10,425 nt of DNA from Selenomonas sp. (GCA_003518745.1 DOYB01000127.1:1-10425); one strand, 5' to 3'; counted from the first letter of the stretch, positions 1 through 7,453 are shown. The notes: generated by a model not told the origin, from the letters alone. Translations and numbers: made by a program.

Positions 1-36
1 CTAGTGATTTGTGTCTGAAATAGGTAGATGGGAATA

Positions 37-783
37 CTATTTTCTAATCGTGCCCAGCCATCGGCATGCCCTGTACTCAACCAGGTCCATTATTCCAAAG
101 AGCATAAGTCCGATGCCGCTGAGGGTTACTATACCCGCATACATGTCAAGGTAGTTGACTCTGAGCCAGGCATCCATTATGAAATAGCCCATACCATACT
201 GTGTTCCGAAGGTTTCGGTGAAGAACAGTACCGAAATCGCTGTGCCCATCGCGACCCTGAGGGCGGTTAGGAACTTCGGCAGGGAGGCGGGCCACAGCAC
301 CTCCCTGAAGATGTCAGTGAATGAGGCGCCAAGGGATATGAGTGGCTCGAAAATCTCCTTCGGGATTTCGTGTATGCCGTCCCGCACTGATATCATGACC
401 TGAAACACTACTATGAGGAAAATCATGATTACCTTTGAGGTTTCCCCAAGTCCTGCCAGCAGCATGAGGACCGGCAGCAGGGCTATCTTGGGTATGGGGT
501 AGGTGAGGTACACAACGGGAGCCAGGTAACGATCCACCCGATGAAAATATCCCATCAGCATACCCAGGGGAAAGCCTATGATTATCGAAAGCGTGAGACC
601 TCCCGCGATGCGTCCGAGACTATAGATGCCATGCACCGCGATATCGCTTTCAAAAATGAGTGCCCAGCGCTGGGCAACCTGTATGGGGGAGGGGATGATG
701 GGAAGCTGGGCAAGTGCTGAGATAAGCTGCCATAGCGCTATCAGCACCAGAGCTCCTGCCCCATAGGAAATAAATCGTTTCAT
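37..783 (-). CDS. ABC transporter permease, NitT/TauT/SsuC class
   Basis: Inner-membrane subunit of an importer; it forms the channel and couples to the ATPase encoded just upstream. The 248 residues are very hydrophobic. A first membrane segment lies at about 7-26, followed by about five more (near 57-79, 87-112, 117-133, 176-190 and 214-235). The cytoplasmic EAA-type coupling loop is visible at about 146-169 (E-P-L-I-S-L-G ... W-P-A-S-L-P), which identifies a binding-protein-dependent permease (BPD_transp_1). Length is normal for SsuC/TauC. The ATG overlaps the TGA of the ATPase gene by 4 nt (ATGA), and a GGAGG lies 6 nt upstream inside the ATPase gene, so the two are translationally coupled. 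It is the last gene of the visible operon; only 36 bases remain before the window edge, so whether the operon continues is unknown. The substrate cannot be told from the permease. Confidence 0.93.
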   Translation of the reverse strand: MKRFISYGAGALVLIALWQLISALAQLPIIPSPIQVAQRWALIFESDIAVHGIYSLGRIAGGLTLSIIIGFPLGMLMGYFHRVDRYLAPVVYLTYPIPKIALLPVLMLLAGLGETSKVIMIFLIVVFQVMISVRDGIHEIPKEIFEPLISLGASFTDIFREVLWPASLPKFLTALRVAMGTAISVLFFTETFGTQYGMGYFIMDAWLRVNYLDMYAGIVTLSGIGLMLFGIMDLVEYRACRWLGTIRK

Positions 784-1535
784 TGGGCGCCTCCCAGATT
801 CTTGATTTTTTTGCGGAGCTCCCGCCCCTTGGAGAAGAATTCAGAAGTGAAGCGCAGCTCCGGTGTTCCTGCCAGTGGATTATCGATTTCCTCCACAATC
901 TGCCCCTGAGAGGTTCCCATTAGGACAATCTTGTTTCCAAGATACAGGGCTTCCTCCACATAATGGGTAACAAGGATCGTAGTGACACGAAGCTCATGCC
1001 ACAGTGAGAGAAATACCTCCTGCATGGACTCGCGGCTTATGGCATCCAGCGCTGAAAAGGGCTCATCCATCAGCAGGACATCAGGCCGCAGGAGGAATAC
1101 TCTGGCCAGAGCTACACGCTGCTGCTGTCCGCCGCTTAATTCACGGGGGAAACGGCTGGCCAGTTCATAGATGCCCAGCCGCTTCATCATAGTTTCGGCG
1201 GCACACACTGAGTTTTCCGGAGTATTTCCCCGTATGCGGCTTCCAAGATGGATGTTCTCTTCCACGGTTCGCCAGGGAAGAAGCCCGTAATTTTGGGGCA
1301 TGAAGCCTATGCACTGGTGCTTGGGGGAAAGGGGATTCCCATCAAGCAGGATTTCTCCCGCGGAAGGTTTCAGTATTCCTGCCGCGGCTTTGAGCATTGT
1401 TGATTTGCCACAGCCCGAGGGCCCTATAACGGCACAAACCGTTCCTTTCGGAACGGTTAGGCTGACATTCGCTATTGCGTTTTCTTTTCCGTCCTCTGTT
1501 GGGTAGTCAACAGAGAGTTCACGAATTTCAATCAT
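780..1535 (-). CDS. ABC transporter ATP-binding protein, SsuB/TauB class
   Basis: Cytoplasmic ATPase that powers the adjacent permease. Counting from the ATG at 1535 (251 aa), Walker A is GPSGCGKST at 38-46, a Q-loop Gln lies in MPQNYGLLPW near 80, the signature LSGGQQQR is at 133-140, Walker B VLLMDEP is at about 153-159, the D-loop is SALD, and the switch His is in VTHYVEEA near 191. All catalytic elements are intact. LLPW after the Q-loop is typical of the nitrate/sulfonate/taurine importer subfamily. The frame is open up to a TTG at 1550 (256 aa, one base after the TAG of the binding-protein gene). I prefer the ATG because homologues usually begin near M-I-E-I-R, but neither start has a good Shine-Dalgarno, so translation is probably coupled to the upstream gene. 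The gene carries a 9-bp inverted repeat at 1437-1458. Confidence 0.94.
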   Translation of the reverse strand: MIEIRELSVDYPTEDGKENAIANVSLTVPKGTVCAVIGPSGCGKSTMLKAAAGILKPSAGEILLDGNPLSPKHQCIGFMPQNYGLLPWRTVEENIHLGSRIRGNTPENSVCAAETMMKRLGIYELASRFPRELSGGQQQRVALARVFLLRPDVLLMDEPFSALDAISRESMQEVFLSLWHELRVTTILVTHYVEEALYLGNKIVLMGTSQGQIVEEIDNPLAGTPELRFTSEFFSKGRELRKKIKNLGGAQ

Positions 1536-1551
1536 ACTTACTTTTCCCAAA

Positions 1552-2493
1552 CTAATTACTCTTTATAAGTGGCGAGGTCATATCATCGTAGGTGTAGGCA
1601 TCCTTCACCAATCCCTTGCGGTTCAGCCAGGCTATGCAGTCGGTGACATCCTTTTCCTTTGGCAGTCCCGCTTCATGGTAGGTGGGGAGCTTCAGGGCAT
1701 CCTTAGCCGCGGGGGGGAAGCCGCCCTTCTTTACGATGAAGTCGATGTACTCTTCACGGTTTGTGGAGTTCAGATACTTTACGGCCTTGTTATAGGCGCG
1801 GTACATGGCCTTTATTTCCTGTGACTTGTCCTTCAGGGCGCTATCGGTGAAGAGCATGATACCGGGATTTATGCCAAGCTCCTCGGAACTCAGCAGGTAT
1901 CTGCAGCCGTTTGTCTCAGCTATTGTGGCCATTGGCTCCGGCAGGGTCGCCGCGGCGAGCTTGCCGTTTTGCAGCATCTCAAGGCGGGTGGGAATCTGCG
2001 GCACTATCACCTTATTGATGCTGTCCTCGGACATTCCCTCATGTTCAAGGATTTGGTCTGTAACATATTCCATGATGGTGTTCTTGGATATGCCCACATC
2101 TTTTCCCTGAAGCTCCTTTAGGCTGGCCGCGCTTTCACCGGTTCCTACAAGAAGGCTGTACCTTCCGTCTGTAAAGGAGGTAGCTTTGACACCAAAGCCT
2201 CCGGCCTTGGCAAAGGCTGCCGCCAGCATATCGGAAACAGCGCCGTCCAGATTGCCGCTTTGGAGGGCGGAATCCCTGTCCATGGCGCTCTTATACTGCT
2301 GAAGCTCTACTTCAATGCCTTCCTCCTTGAAATAGCCCTTTTCCTCCGCGATTAGGAAGGGTACGGAATCCGTATCGGGCATAAGCCCTATTGTAATCTT
2401 CTGCATGGATTTCTTTTCTGCCTGTTGGCCTCCACAGCCGGTAACCGTCACAAGCATTAAACACGTCAGTAAAATTCCCCAAAAACGTTTCAA
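1552..2493 (-). CDS. ABC transporter substrate-binding lipoprotein, NMT1/SsuA-like
   Basis: Solute-binding protein that delivers ligand to the permease. The N-terminus is a lipoprotein signal: basic MKRF, a hydrophobic core, then the lipobox V-T-G-C with Cys20 as lipidation site. In a diderm host it would sit in the periplasm, anchored to the inner membrane (inferred). The mature part begins with a beta strand KITIGLMPDTDSVPFLIAEE followed by KGYFKEEGIEVEL, the usual opening of NitT/TauT/NMT1-type type-2 periplasmic folds. LPEPMATIAE near 187-196 is also typical of this family. At 313 aa the length is normal. The start is a TTG at 2491-2493 with AGGAGG (2501-2506) 7 nt upstream; the nearby ATG at 2500 gives only a three-codon frame. 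Binding proteins of this family handle nitrate, sulfonates, taurine, thiamine precursors or bicarbonate, and many clostridial/negativicute members are uncharacterised, so the ligand is left open. Confidence 0.9.
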   Translation of the reverse strand: MKRFWGILLTCLMLVTVTGCGGQQAEKKSMQKITIGLMPDTDSVPFLIAEEKGYFKEEGIEVELQQYKSAMDRDSALQSGNLDGAVSDMLAAAFAKAGGFGVKATSFTDGRYSLLVGTGESAASLKELQGKDVGISKNTIMEYVTDQILEHEGMSEDSINKVIVPQIPTRLEMLQNGKLAAATLPEPMATIAETNGCRYLLSSEELGINPGIMLFTDSALKDKSQEIKAMYRAYNKAVKYLNSTNREEYIDFIVKKGGFPPAAKDALKLPTYHEAGLPKEKDVTDCIAWLNRKGLVKDAYTYDDMTSPLIKSN

Positions 2494-2500
2494 ATCATTT

Positions 2501-2506
2501 CCTCCT
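2501..2506 (-). promoter_or_regulatory. Shine-Dalgarno that fixes a TTG start
   Basis: AGGAGG on the minus strand, 7 nt before the TTG start of the substrate-binding protein. It abuts and overlaps the TGA stop of the upstream DUF3783 gene (2506-2508), so ribosomes finishing that gene end on the binding site. Confidence 0.8.
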
Positions 2507-2907
2507 CAGCTTTCCTTGCTATTTGTGATTTCCGCATGCTCCTTCTGCATGGTCTCGCAGAGTTTTCGCAGGGGCCACAGTATATTAAAGGGGGTCACTA
2601 CAGCCTTGTAGTGGATTCTGGGCAAACCCGCCTCCTTCATAGAGCGAAGCACCTCATCCAAGCGCTTCCCCTGAATGTTATGGAGAATCATAACCTCACC
2701 GGGGAATGCAAATGCTTCACCTTTTTCCTTCGCGGGCTGAAATCCCTTAATGCCAAGCAGAAAGCCGACCTTTTCCGCGCAATCCTCATCCTTCAGTACC
2801 GTGACACGAATGTGAAGGGCCTTCAGCACGGCCTTGAACTGTTCCAGCATATCCGCGTCGTGAAAGCGATACAGCAAAACCTGTTCCTCTTTTTTCATTC
2901 GCTTCAT
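2506..2907 (-). CDS. DUF3783-type small protein
   Basis: Predicted soluble cytoplasmic protein of 133 aa, no signal peptide or membrane segment. The first half (about 9-80) alternates strands and helices (LLYRF, QFKAVLKALHIRVTVL, VMILHNI). The second half contains KAVVTPFNILWPL at 101-113 followed by a Lys/Glu-rich helix. The 'K-A-V-V-T-P-x-N-x-x-W' segment near the C-terminus is what I remember as the hallmark of DUF3783, small Firmicute proteins of unknown biochemical role. The start ATG at 2907 has GAGAGG about 9 nt upstream, overlapping the stop of the preceding gene. It lies 13 nt after the membrane-anchored gene and 12 nt before the binding-protein gene, so it is almost certainly cotranscribed with the transporter. 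No catalytic motif is visible. A role as accessory or regulatory partner of the transporter is only a guess from position. Confidence 0.78.
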   Translation of the reverse strand: MKRMKKEEQVLLYRFHDADMLEQFKAVLKALHIRVTVLKDEDCAEKVGFLLGIKGFQPAKEKGEAFAFPGEVMILHNIQGKRLDEVLRSMKEAGLPRIHYKAVVTPFNILWPLRKLCETMQKEHAEITNSKES

Positions 2908-2920
2908 TCAGGCTATCCTC

Positions 2921-3964
2921 TCAATTCTTATGCATGGCATCCATGCGGCGAGTCAGCGCTCTTGCCTCCTGCTCCAAGGTCTTTGCTTCCTTGAGCTTTG
3001 CGTCCGCGTCGCGAATGGTTGAGGCTTTCTTGTCAGCCATCCACTGGGCATAGCCCTTGGCGTACTCGATGTGAAGGTCGCATATCCGCAGTCTGAGGTG
3101 ATGCAGCGACTGTGCTGCTTCGGGAACCTCGGAAGTGAAAAGCTCCTGCTTGCGTTCTTCCCAATCCTTCTGGATAACATCGGTCATCAGACGCTTTATG
3201 GCATCGCGTGTTTCCTGATTCCCAAGGCTGCCGGAGGAGAGAATGTCACCGTATTTCAGCTCTGCTTCCCGCACCGTGCGTTCATGCTTCTCTGTAATAG
3301 CCGCGGTTGTCAGCATATACTTCTCAAGCTGCGCGCGACGTGCCTGACTTACCATCGTTATGAAATCTCTGAAGTTTCGTATTTCGGTTACCCGCCACTG
3401 ACCATCCTCATTTTGGGTAAGAACCACCTCAAAGGTAAACTCGCTTCCAGCTTCCTGCTGATAGACGAGTATGTTGGCGATGGCGATGTTTTTGTCCTGT
3501 GTCTTGGTTACGCTTTCCACATTGCGGAAATCAGTCTTCGTAAGTCCCGAACGCGATAATAGCTCGGAGGCCTCGGTTATGCGTGTGGGATCCTTGCCGT
3601 CATCCTCGGTCCATTTGCCGGTGGAAACATACTGCTCTATGGCGTTCTTGAAGCTCGTCAGAATCGGGTCCTTCATCATTCTGACAATATCTCCCACGGC
3701 AGTTTTAGCATCGTCGGGCATTACAATCTCGGCGTCAATCAGTCCCTCAACGAATCCATCGTAGGAGCTGTTGAGTACGCTGTCCACATCCACACAGCGC
3801 TCGAAGGTTTTCATGTCGTGTTTTTCCAGAGCCTGCCTTATATCGCTTATGGTACGCTCCGGAGTATGCCGGTGAAACCGCATGTACCAAAAACCGCCCG
3901 CGATTAAAATCAAAATAATGACAGCTCCGGCCAGGATGAATTTGAGGTTCTTTTGTTTATTCAT
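2921..3964 (-). CDS. Membrane-anchored protein of unknown function, NTF2-like/DUF2939-like N-terminus, coiled-coil C-terminus
   Basis: Unrecognised 347-aa protein. Residues 1-8 are basic, 9-29 form one hydrophobic helix, and the rest is hydrophilic, so it is probably an inner-membrane-anchored protein with an extracytoplasmic body. Residues about 33-75 (TPERTISDIRQALEKHDM ... FERCVDVDSVLNSSYDGF) resemble the start of DUF2939/NTF2-like exported domains. Around 165-205, alternating strands end in GQWRVTEIRNFRDFI, like the closing strands of DUF4878-type folds. From about 210 to the end the chain is nearly all charged helix rich in Arg, Lys, Glu and Ala, compatible with coiled coil. The ATG at 3964 has AAGGGAG 8 nt upstream, and it is the first gene after the promoter at 4058-4086. 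Being the head of an ABC importer operon suggests a function in the envelope, but nothing shows which. Domain resemblance is from memory and weak. Confidence 0.8.
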   Translation of the reverse strand: MNKQKNLKFILAGAVIILILIAGGFWYMRFHRHTPERTISDIRQALEKHDMKTFERCVDVDSVLNSSYDGFVEGLIDAEIVMPDDAKTAVGDIVRMMKDPILTSFKNAIEQYVSTGKWTEDDGKDPTRITEASELLSRSGLTKTDFRNVESVTKTQDKNIAIANILVYQQEAGSEFTFEVVLTQNEDGQWRVTEIRNFRDFITMVSQARRAQLEKYMLTTAAITEKHERTVREAELKYGDILSSGSLGNQETRDAIKRLMTDVIQKDWEERKQELFTSEVPEAAQSLHHLRLRICDLHIEYAKGYAQWMADKKASTIRDADAKLKEAKTLEQEARALTRRMDAMHKN

Positions 3965-4057
3965 TATTCCATCTCCCTTACGGAAAGAATATAGTGTAAA
4001 TAAGAACGCCGGGAATACGCTGTGCTGCTAAAATAGAAGACAACTATCCCACATAAT

Positions 4058-4086
4058 AATCTATAATTCTTCACCTTTCCTGTCAA
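4058..4086 (-). promoter_or_regulatory. Sigma-70-type promoter of the five-gene operon
   Basis: On the minus strand, a perfect -35 TTGACA (4081-4086) is followed by a 17-nt spacer and a -10 TAGATT (4058-4063), matching four of six consensus positions. Transcription would begin near 4050, giving a leader of about 85 nt before the ATG at 3964. No convincing operator or riboswitch is visible in that leader. Confidence 0.65.
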
Positions 4087-4221
4087 GCTATTTCCTTTAA
4101 GATATTTCTCCCAAAGTGAAGGGTTTTTAAATACCAATGTCGAATATGAGCATGGTGGATTCGGTGGAATAGAGAAGAGGCTCTTTGGTATCCCAAAACT
4201 ATAGAAGGTGAGATGAGTTAA

Positions 4222-6204
4222 ATGAAAATGGGACTTAGGCAGAAATTCATCGTTCTGGCGGCATTATCAGGTTTGTTGATGGCAATCGTATCGGTGGTCG
4301 GATATTACAGCGCCTTCAATACCCTTGAGCAAAGTGTGGAACGGGAATTGGCAGCAACGGTAGATGCTCAGGGAAAGCAGCTTGATGGGTGGCTTGGCAA
4401 GGGGGCGGCCATGGCCACAGGCGCGGCAAATATCATGACGGCATTGGACGGTAATGATGCCGTGGCGAATATGAGTGAAGTGCTGGCTCTTGCTGACAAT
4501 GATAAGGACATATTGGATCTCGGCGTTGGAAATGAGAAGACTTTTTTCCAGGGACGTCACGCGGGCAACAAGACCGGTGAGATAGATCCAAGGGAGCGCG
4601 GCTGGTATAAAGAAGCCAAGGCTGCGGGGAAGACCGTATACACAGAGGCTTATGTGGATAAGTTTACCGGTGAGCTGGTTACTTCGGCCGTATCACCCTA
4701 CAACAATGGTGGAAAGTTTGCCGGCGCTATCTTCGTGGATATTGCCCTTAAGACCCTGGATGATGAGGTTTCCAAGCTCAAGTACGACGGCCAGGGCAGT
4801 GGAATCATAATGGAGAAGAATGGCAACATTCTCGCTACAAGCGGGCAGGCTGAGAAAATGACCGATTTCCGCAAAATTGAGGGATTGGGCAGCCACTTCG
4901 ACGAAATGGTAAAGAACGGCAAGGGGTATTTCTTTGTGGATGCTGCAGGGAGCCGTGAGGAGTCCGTGTTCGCTTATACCACTGTTCCTTCCACCGGTTG
5001 GCTGGTGGGAATCGCTGTTCCCTATGATTTCGTATTCGCGCCGGTCAAGGGGCTTCGCCTTACCTTCGGTATCTTGACTCTTGCGGGCCTCATATTCATG
5101 GTACTTATGTGCATGAAGTTCGCGTCAAGCATAACAGGGCCGATAGCTGAGGTGGAGGCCCATGCGGTTCAACTTGCTCAGGGAAATCTTCGTATGGAGG
5201 ATATAGCTGTAGTTTCACAGGATGAGATTGGTTCCTTGTCCAAGTCCTTCAATGATATGAGCGCCAGCCTCAGAAAGCTCATAAGCAAGATGGCTTCCAC
5301 ATCTGAGCAGGTGGCGGCGGCTTCCGAGGAGCTTACGGCCAATGCCCAGCAGTCCGCGGATGCTTCTGTCCATGTAGCTGAGACAGTGGGTGAGGTCAGC
5401 AGCAGTGTTGACCAGCAGCTGCGGGATATCAATGTGGCCAAGGAAAATGTGGAAACAGTTTTCAATGATATTGAGCAGATGGCCATAAAGGCCGTCAATG
5501 TTGGAGATACCTCCAATCAGACTGCGGAGGCGGCTAAAAGAGGTGCGCAGCTCATGGAGGAAGCCGTCACCAAGATGGGGAACATCGAAGCGAGCGTTAT
5601 GGCCTCGGCAGAGGTGGTCAAGAAGCTGGGTGAAAATTCACAGCAGATTGGGCAGATCGTAGAGGCGATATCCGCGATCGCGGAGCAGACAAATCTTCTC
5701 TCCCTCAACGCGGCCATTGAGGCAGCGCGTGCCGGCGATCAGGGACGGGGCTTTGCCGTGGTCGCTGAAGAGGTCAGAAAGCTTGCCGCTGAATCACAGA
5801 CCTCCGCGGAGCAGATACGCGACCGCATAGCTTCTATACAGAATGACACGGCCCAAGCAGTCACTTCCATGGAAAGCGGTACAAAGGATGTGCAGGAGGG
5901 AACGGCGGCCATTCGAGAAGTGGGCGAGCAGTTCAAGGGCATCATGGAAATGGTGGATGGTATCAAGTCCCAGATGGAGGGAATCAATACTTCTGTTCAG
6001 ACGGTTTCCGATGGAGCGGTTCATATCGTGGAGGCCGTGGAGTCCATCGATGCCATGAGCAATAAGACTGCTGACAATACCCAGACCATTTCCTCTGCCA
6101 CGGAGGAACAGTCAGCCTCTAACGAGGAAATCGCCGCGGCTTCCCATGCTTTGGCTAAGTTGGCCGAGGACATGCAGGTGGCGGTAAGCCAGTTCAAATT
6201 CTGA
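4222..6204 (+). CDS. Methyl-accepting chemotaxis protein with dCache sensor
   Basis: Transmembrane chemoreceptor, 660 aa. Membrane helices lie at about 8-30 and 278-300. The periplasmic part between them is a double-Cache domain. It contains R126-G-W128-Y129, Y144-V-D146 and D173, spaced as in the amino-acid-binding motif of dCache_1 receptors (PctA-like, from memory), but position 121 is Ile where that motif has Tyr. A HAMP linker follows (about 300-355, with DEIGSLSKSFNDM), then a long helical signalling domain. The conserved hairpin tip runs from about 488 to 522 (E-Q-T-N-L-L-S-L-N-A-A-I-E-A-A-R-A-G ... G-R-G-F-A-V-V-A-E-E-V), where CheA and CheW bind. No C-terminal CheR-tethering pentapeptide is seen. 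The start has AAGGTG about 11 nt upstream. It is transcribed divergently from the ABC operon and ends at the terminator at 6218. The ligand is probably an amino acid or related amine, inferred only from the motif. Confidence 0.95.
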   Translation: MKMGLRQKFIVLAALSGLLMAIVSVVGYYSAFNTLEQSVERELAATVDAQGKQLDGWLGKGAAMATGAANIMTALDGNDAVANMSEVLALADNDKDILDLGVGNEKTFFQGRHAGNKTGEIDPRERGWYKEAKAAGKTVYTEAYVDKFTGELVTSAVSPYNNGGKFAGAIFVDIALKTLDDEVSKLKYDGQGSGIIMEKNGNILATSGQAEKMTDFRKIEGLGSHFDEMVKNGKGYFFVDAAGSREESVFAYTTVPSTGWLVGIAVPYDFVFAPVKGLRLTFGILTLAGLIFMVLMCMKFASSITGPIAEVEAHAVQLAQGNLRMEDIAVVSQDEIGSLSKSFNDMSASLRKLISKMASTSEQVAAASEELTANAQQSADASVHVAETVGEVSSSVDQQLRDINVAKENVETVFNDIEQMAIKAVNVGDTSNQTAEAAKRGAQLMEEAVTKMGNIEASVMASAEVVKKLGENSQQIGQIVEAISAIAEQTNLLSLNAAIEAARAGDQGRGFAVVAEEVRKLAAESQTSAEQIRDRIASIQNDTAQAVTSMESGTKDVQEGTAAIREVGEQFKGIMEMVDGIKSQMEGINTSVQTVSDGAVHIVEAVESIDAMSNKTADNTQTISSATEEQSASNEEIAAASHALAKLAEDMQVAVSQFKF

Positions 6205-6217
6205 TACGAAAATTATT

Positions 6218-6255
6218 AACGCCAATCGGCTTTTAATCTGCCGATTGGCGTTTTT
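6218..6255 (+). terminator. Intrinsic terminator, probably bidirectional
   Basis: Perfect 13-bp inverted repeat (6218-6230 with 6240-6252, stem core GCCAATCGGC) around a 9-nt loop; the last two arm bases begin a T5 run (6251-6255). It lies 14 nt after the chemoreceptor stop. On the opposite strand the same hairpin is followed by AATAATTTT, so it can also end the convergent minus-strand gene that stops at 6282. Confidence 0.93.
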
Positions 6256-6281
6256 CACTGGAAACTTAAATGTGATTCTGT

Positions 6282-6989
6282 TTACTCAACGGTTTCTGGA
6301 GCGCCGGACATCGGGCCGGGGCCGCCCATCATGAAGTCATGTCCGAACCCATGTCCGAAGCCCTGTCCCTTGAACCAGTCAGGCTTTAGGAGATTTTCGT
6401 CAACTCCCAGGGACTTAGCAACATCCTTCCATTGGTTGTTTATCTTCTTCATGCCAAGTATTGACCGGATATCCTTGCCTGAGGCCTTTGCCAGCTTTCC
6501 CGCTGACATTATATCCCAGGGATTGTACCCTTCACCCATAAGCTTCTCCACTGTGGCACGGTCTGTTTTTCCCTCTTTGGCAAGGTTATCGGTCATCATG
6601 CTCTTCATGGTGCTTTGTATCTGTTCCTTGGTTACTCCCAATTCCTTTGTTACATCCTGCCAGCCCTTTCCCTCCTGCTTCATGGCAAGCACGTCGTTGA
6701 AGGTTTTACCGCTGACCTTTGCCAGCATGGCGGCGTGGCCTACGTCACGAAAATCCCTGTTATCCTTTAGGGCTGACAGTATCTCGCTTTCCTCAAGCCC
6801 GAACTGCTGAGCCATGAACTTCGCTGCCTTTTCAGGCTCCATTTTCATATGGCCCGGCATGCCCTGGCGCATATGGTGGGGGTGATTCCTGTTGGCGTCC
6901 GAATTCTGCGCGGCGTATCCGATGCCGCCTACAGTCAGGACCAATCCTGCCGCGATGCCCATTATTATTTTTTTGTTGATCATTGTCAT
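6282..6989 (-). CDS. Exported His/Met-rich protein with two tandem helical repeats
   Basis: I do not recognise a named family. The first six residues from the chosen start are M-T-M-I-N-K, followed by a hydrophobic stretch (IIMGIAAGLVLTVGGIGYAA) that reads as a Sec signal peptide cut after AA, so the product is probably periplasmic. The mature N-terminus is His/Met-rich (HPHHMRQGMPGHMKM) and the C-terminus Gly/His/Met-rich (GFGHGFGHDFMMGGPGPM). Between them are two copies of a ~45-residue unit ending near residues 119 and 196. Each has the pattern A-x-x-L-A-K-x-S-G-K ... L-x-M-K ... W-x-D-V-x-K-x-L-G-V, with 17 of 34 positions identical between copies. Start: GGGAGG (6999-7004) touches the upstream in-frame ATG at 6998 but lies 9 nt from the ATG at 6989, so I choose 6989 (235 aa). 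The His/Met tails suggest metal binding (inference). Single gene, convergent with the chemoreceptor. Confidence 0.85.
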   Translation of the reverse strand: MTMINKKIIMGIAAGLVLTVGGIGYAAQNSDANRNHPHHMRQGMPGHMKMEPEKAAKFMAQQFGLEESEILSALKDNRDFRDVGHAAMLAKVSGKTFNDVLAMKQEGKGWQDVTKELGVTKEQIQSTMKSMMTDNLAKEGKTDRATVEKLMGEGYNPWDIMSAGKLAKASGKDIRSILGMKKINNQWKDVAKSLGVDENLLKPDWFKGQGFGHGFGHDFMMGGPGPMSGAPETVE

Positions 6990-6998
6990 ATTAGTCAT

Positions 6999-7004
6999 CC
7001 TCCC
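6999..7004 (-). promoter_or_regulatory. Shine-Dalgarno that decides the start of the His/Met-rich gene
   Basis: GGGAGG on the minus strand directly abuts an in-frame ATG (6996-6998), which is too close to use, and lies 9 nt before the ATG at 6987-6989. A third ATG ends at 6983. The 6989 start is therefore preferred. Confidence 0.7.
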
Positions 7005-7107
7005 GCGATAGAATTATGGATATGGAAACGAATAGCTGCCCTTCCTGTCCATTTTTCATCTGTTCTGTTTCTCCAAGAATCAAGCTGTTATGCTTTGGAT
7101 TGTCTAA

Positions 7108-7113
7108 ATTATA
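7108..7113 (-). promoter_or_regulatory. Candidate -10 box for the His/Met-rich gene
   Basis: TATAAT on the minus strand with no good -35 at the usual distance (the hexamer at 17 nt reads AAGACG). If used, the mRNA leader would be about 110 nt. A weak call, listed because it is the best candidate in this 200-nt divergent spacer. Confidence 0.3.
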
Positions 7114-7197
7114 ATCAGGCGTAATTAGAGCGTCTTTAGATAAAGATTAGAAATTCATGAGGTACAGGCAGGAAAAAGTCAAATCTTGTAGAAAAGA

Positions 7198-7203
7198 TAT
7201 AAT
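7198..7203 (+). promoter_or_regulatory. -10 box of the small 69-aa gene
   Basis: Perfect TATAAT about 36 nt before the chosen ATG at 7239, giving a short leader of roughly 30 nt that holds the AAGGAG ribosome site. The -35 position at 17-nt spacing reads AAAGTC and is poor, so an activator or relaxed -35 is possible. Confidence 0.5.
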
Positions 7204-7238
7204 AGAATCCTATGTGTGTAAGGAGAGAGGTGGACAAG

Positions 7239-7448
7239 ATGACGGAGCAGGAGCTTGAAAAGCTCGTTGAGAGCAAGCTTGATGAGGCATGCAAGGCAAC
7301 AGAGCATCCCAAGAAGTTCTTCATTACTGAGAATGGACGGGGAGTTGTAGATGGCGGAGACCTTTACAATGCGGTTCTGGCGGATGTGCTTCAGGTCGTG
7401 GGAAAGGCCATGACCGGCATCCTGAAGGAAACTGTACTCAAGAAATAA
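7239..7448 (+). CDS. Small protein of unknown function (69 aa)
   Basis: Not recognised. The chosen product starts MTEQELEKLVESKLDEACK and ends in an amphipathic helix (DLYNAVLADVLQVVGKAM) and a basic tail. There is no signal peptide and no membrane segment, so it should be cytoplasmic. The frame also has an ATG at 7212, but that would place the purine-rich ribosome site (AAGGAGAGAGGTGG, 7220-7233) inside the coding region; the ATG at 7239 is 5 nt after it and is preferred. A TATAAT at 7198 and a terminator at 7454 make it a single-gene unit. Codon use resembles its neighbours, and sensible helices with a dedicated promoter, ribosome site and terminator argue that it is real. It could be a conserved lineage-specific protein of Negativicutes; that is a guess. 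Confidence 0.8.
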   Translation: MTEQELEKLVESKLDEACKATEHPKKFFITENGRGVVDGGDLYNAVLADVLQVVGKAMTGILKETVLKK

Positions 7449-7453
7449 TTAAT

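Noticed and set aside
2536..2994. 152-aa plus-strand open frame
   Set aside because: Antisense to the DUF3783 gene and the end of the membrane-anchored gene, both of which have ribosome sites and coherent operon spacing; no good start signal here.
3071..3764. Plus-strand open frames of 162 and 97 aa
   Set aside because: Antisense shadows of the membrane-anchored protein gene, without ribosome sites or recognisable domains.
4100..4221. Sigma-28 (flagellar) promoter for the chemoreceptor
   Set aside because: A TAAA near 4128 and GTCGAATA downstream resemble the two boxes, but the spacing is far too short; no other promoter in this stretch is convincing either.
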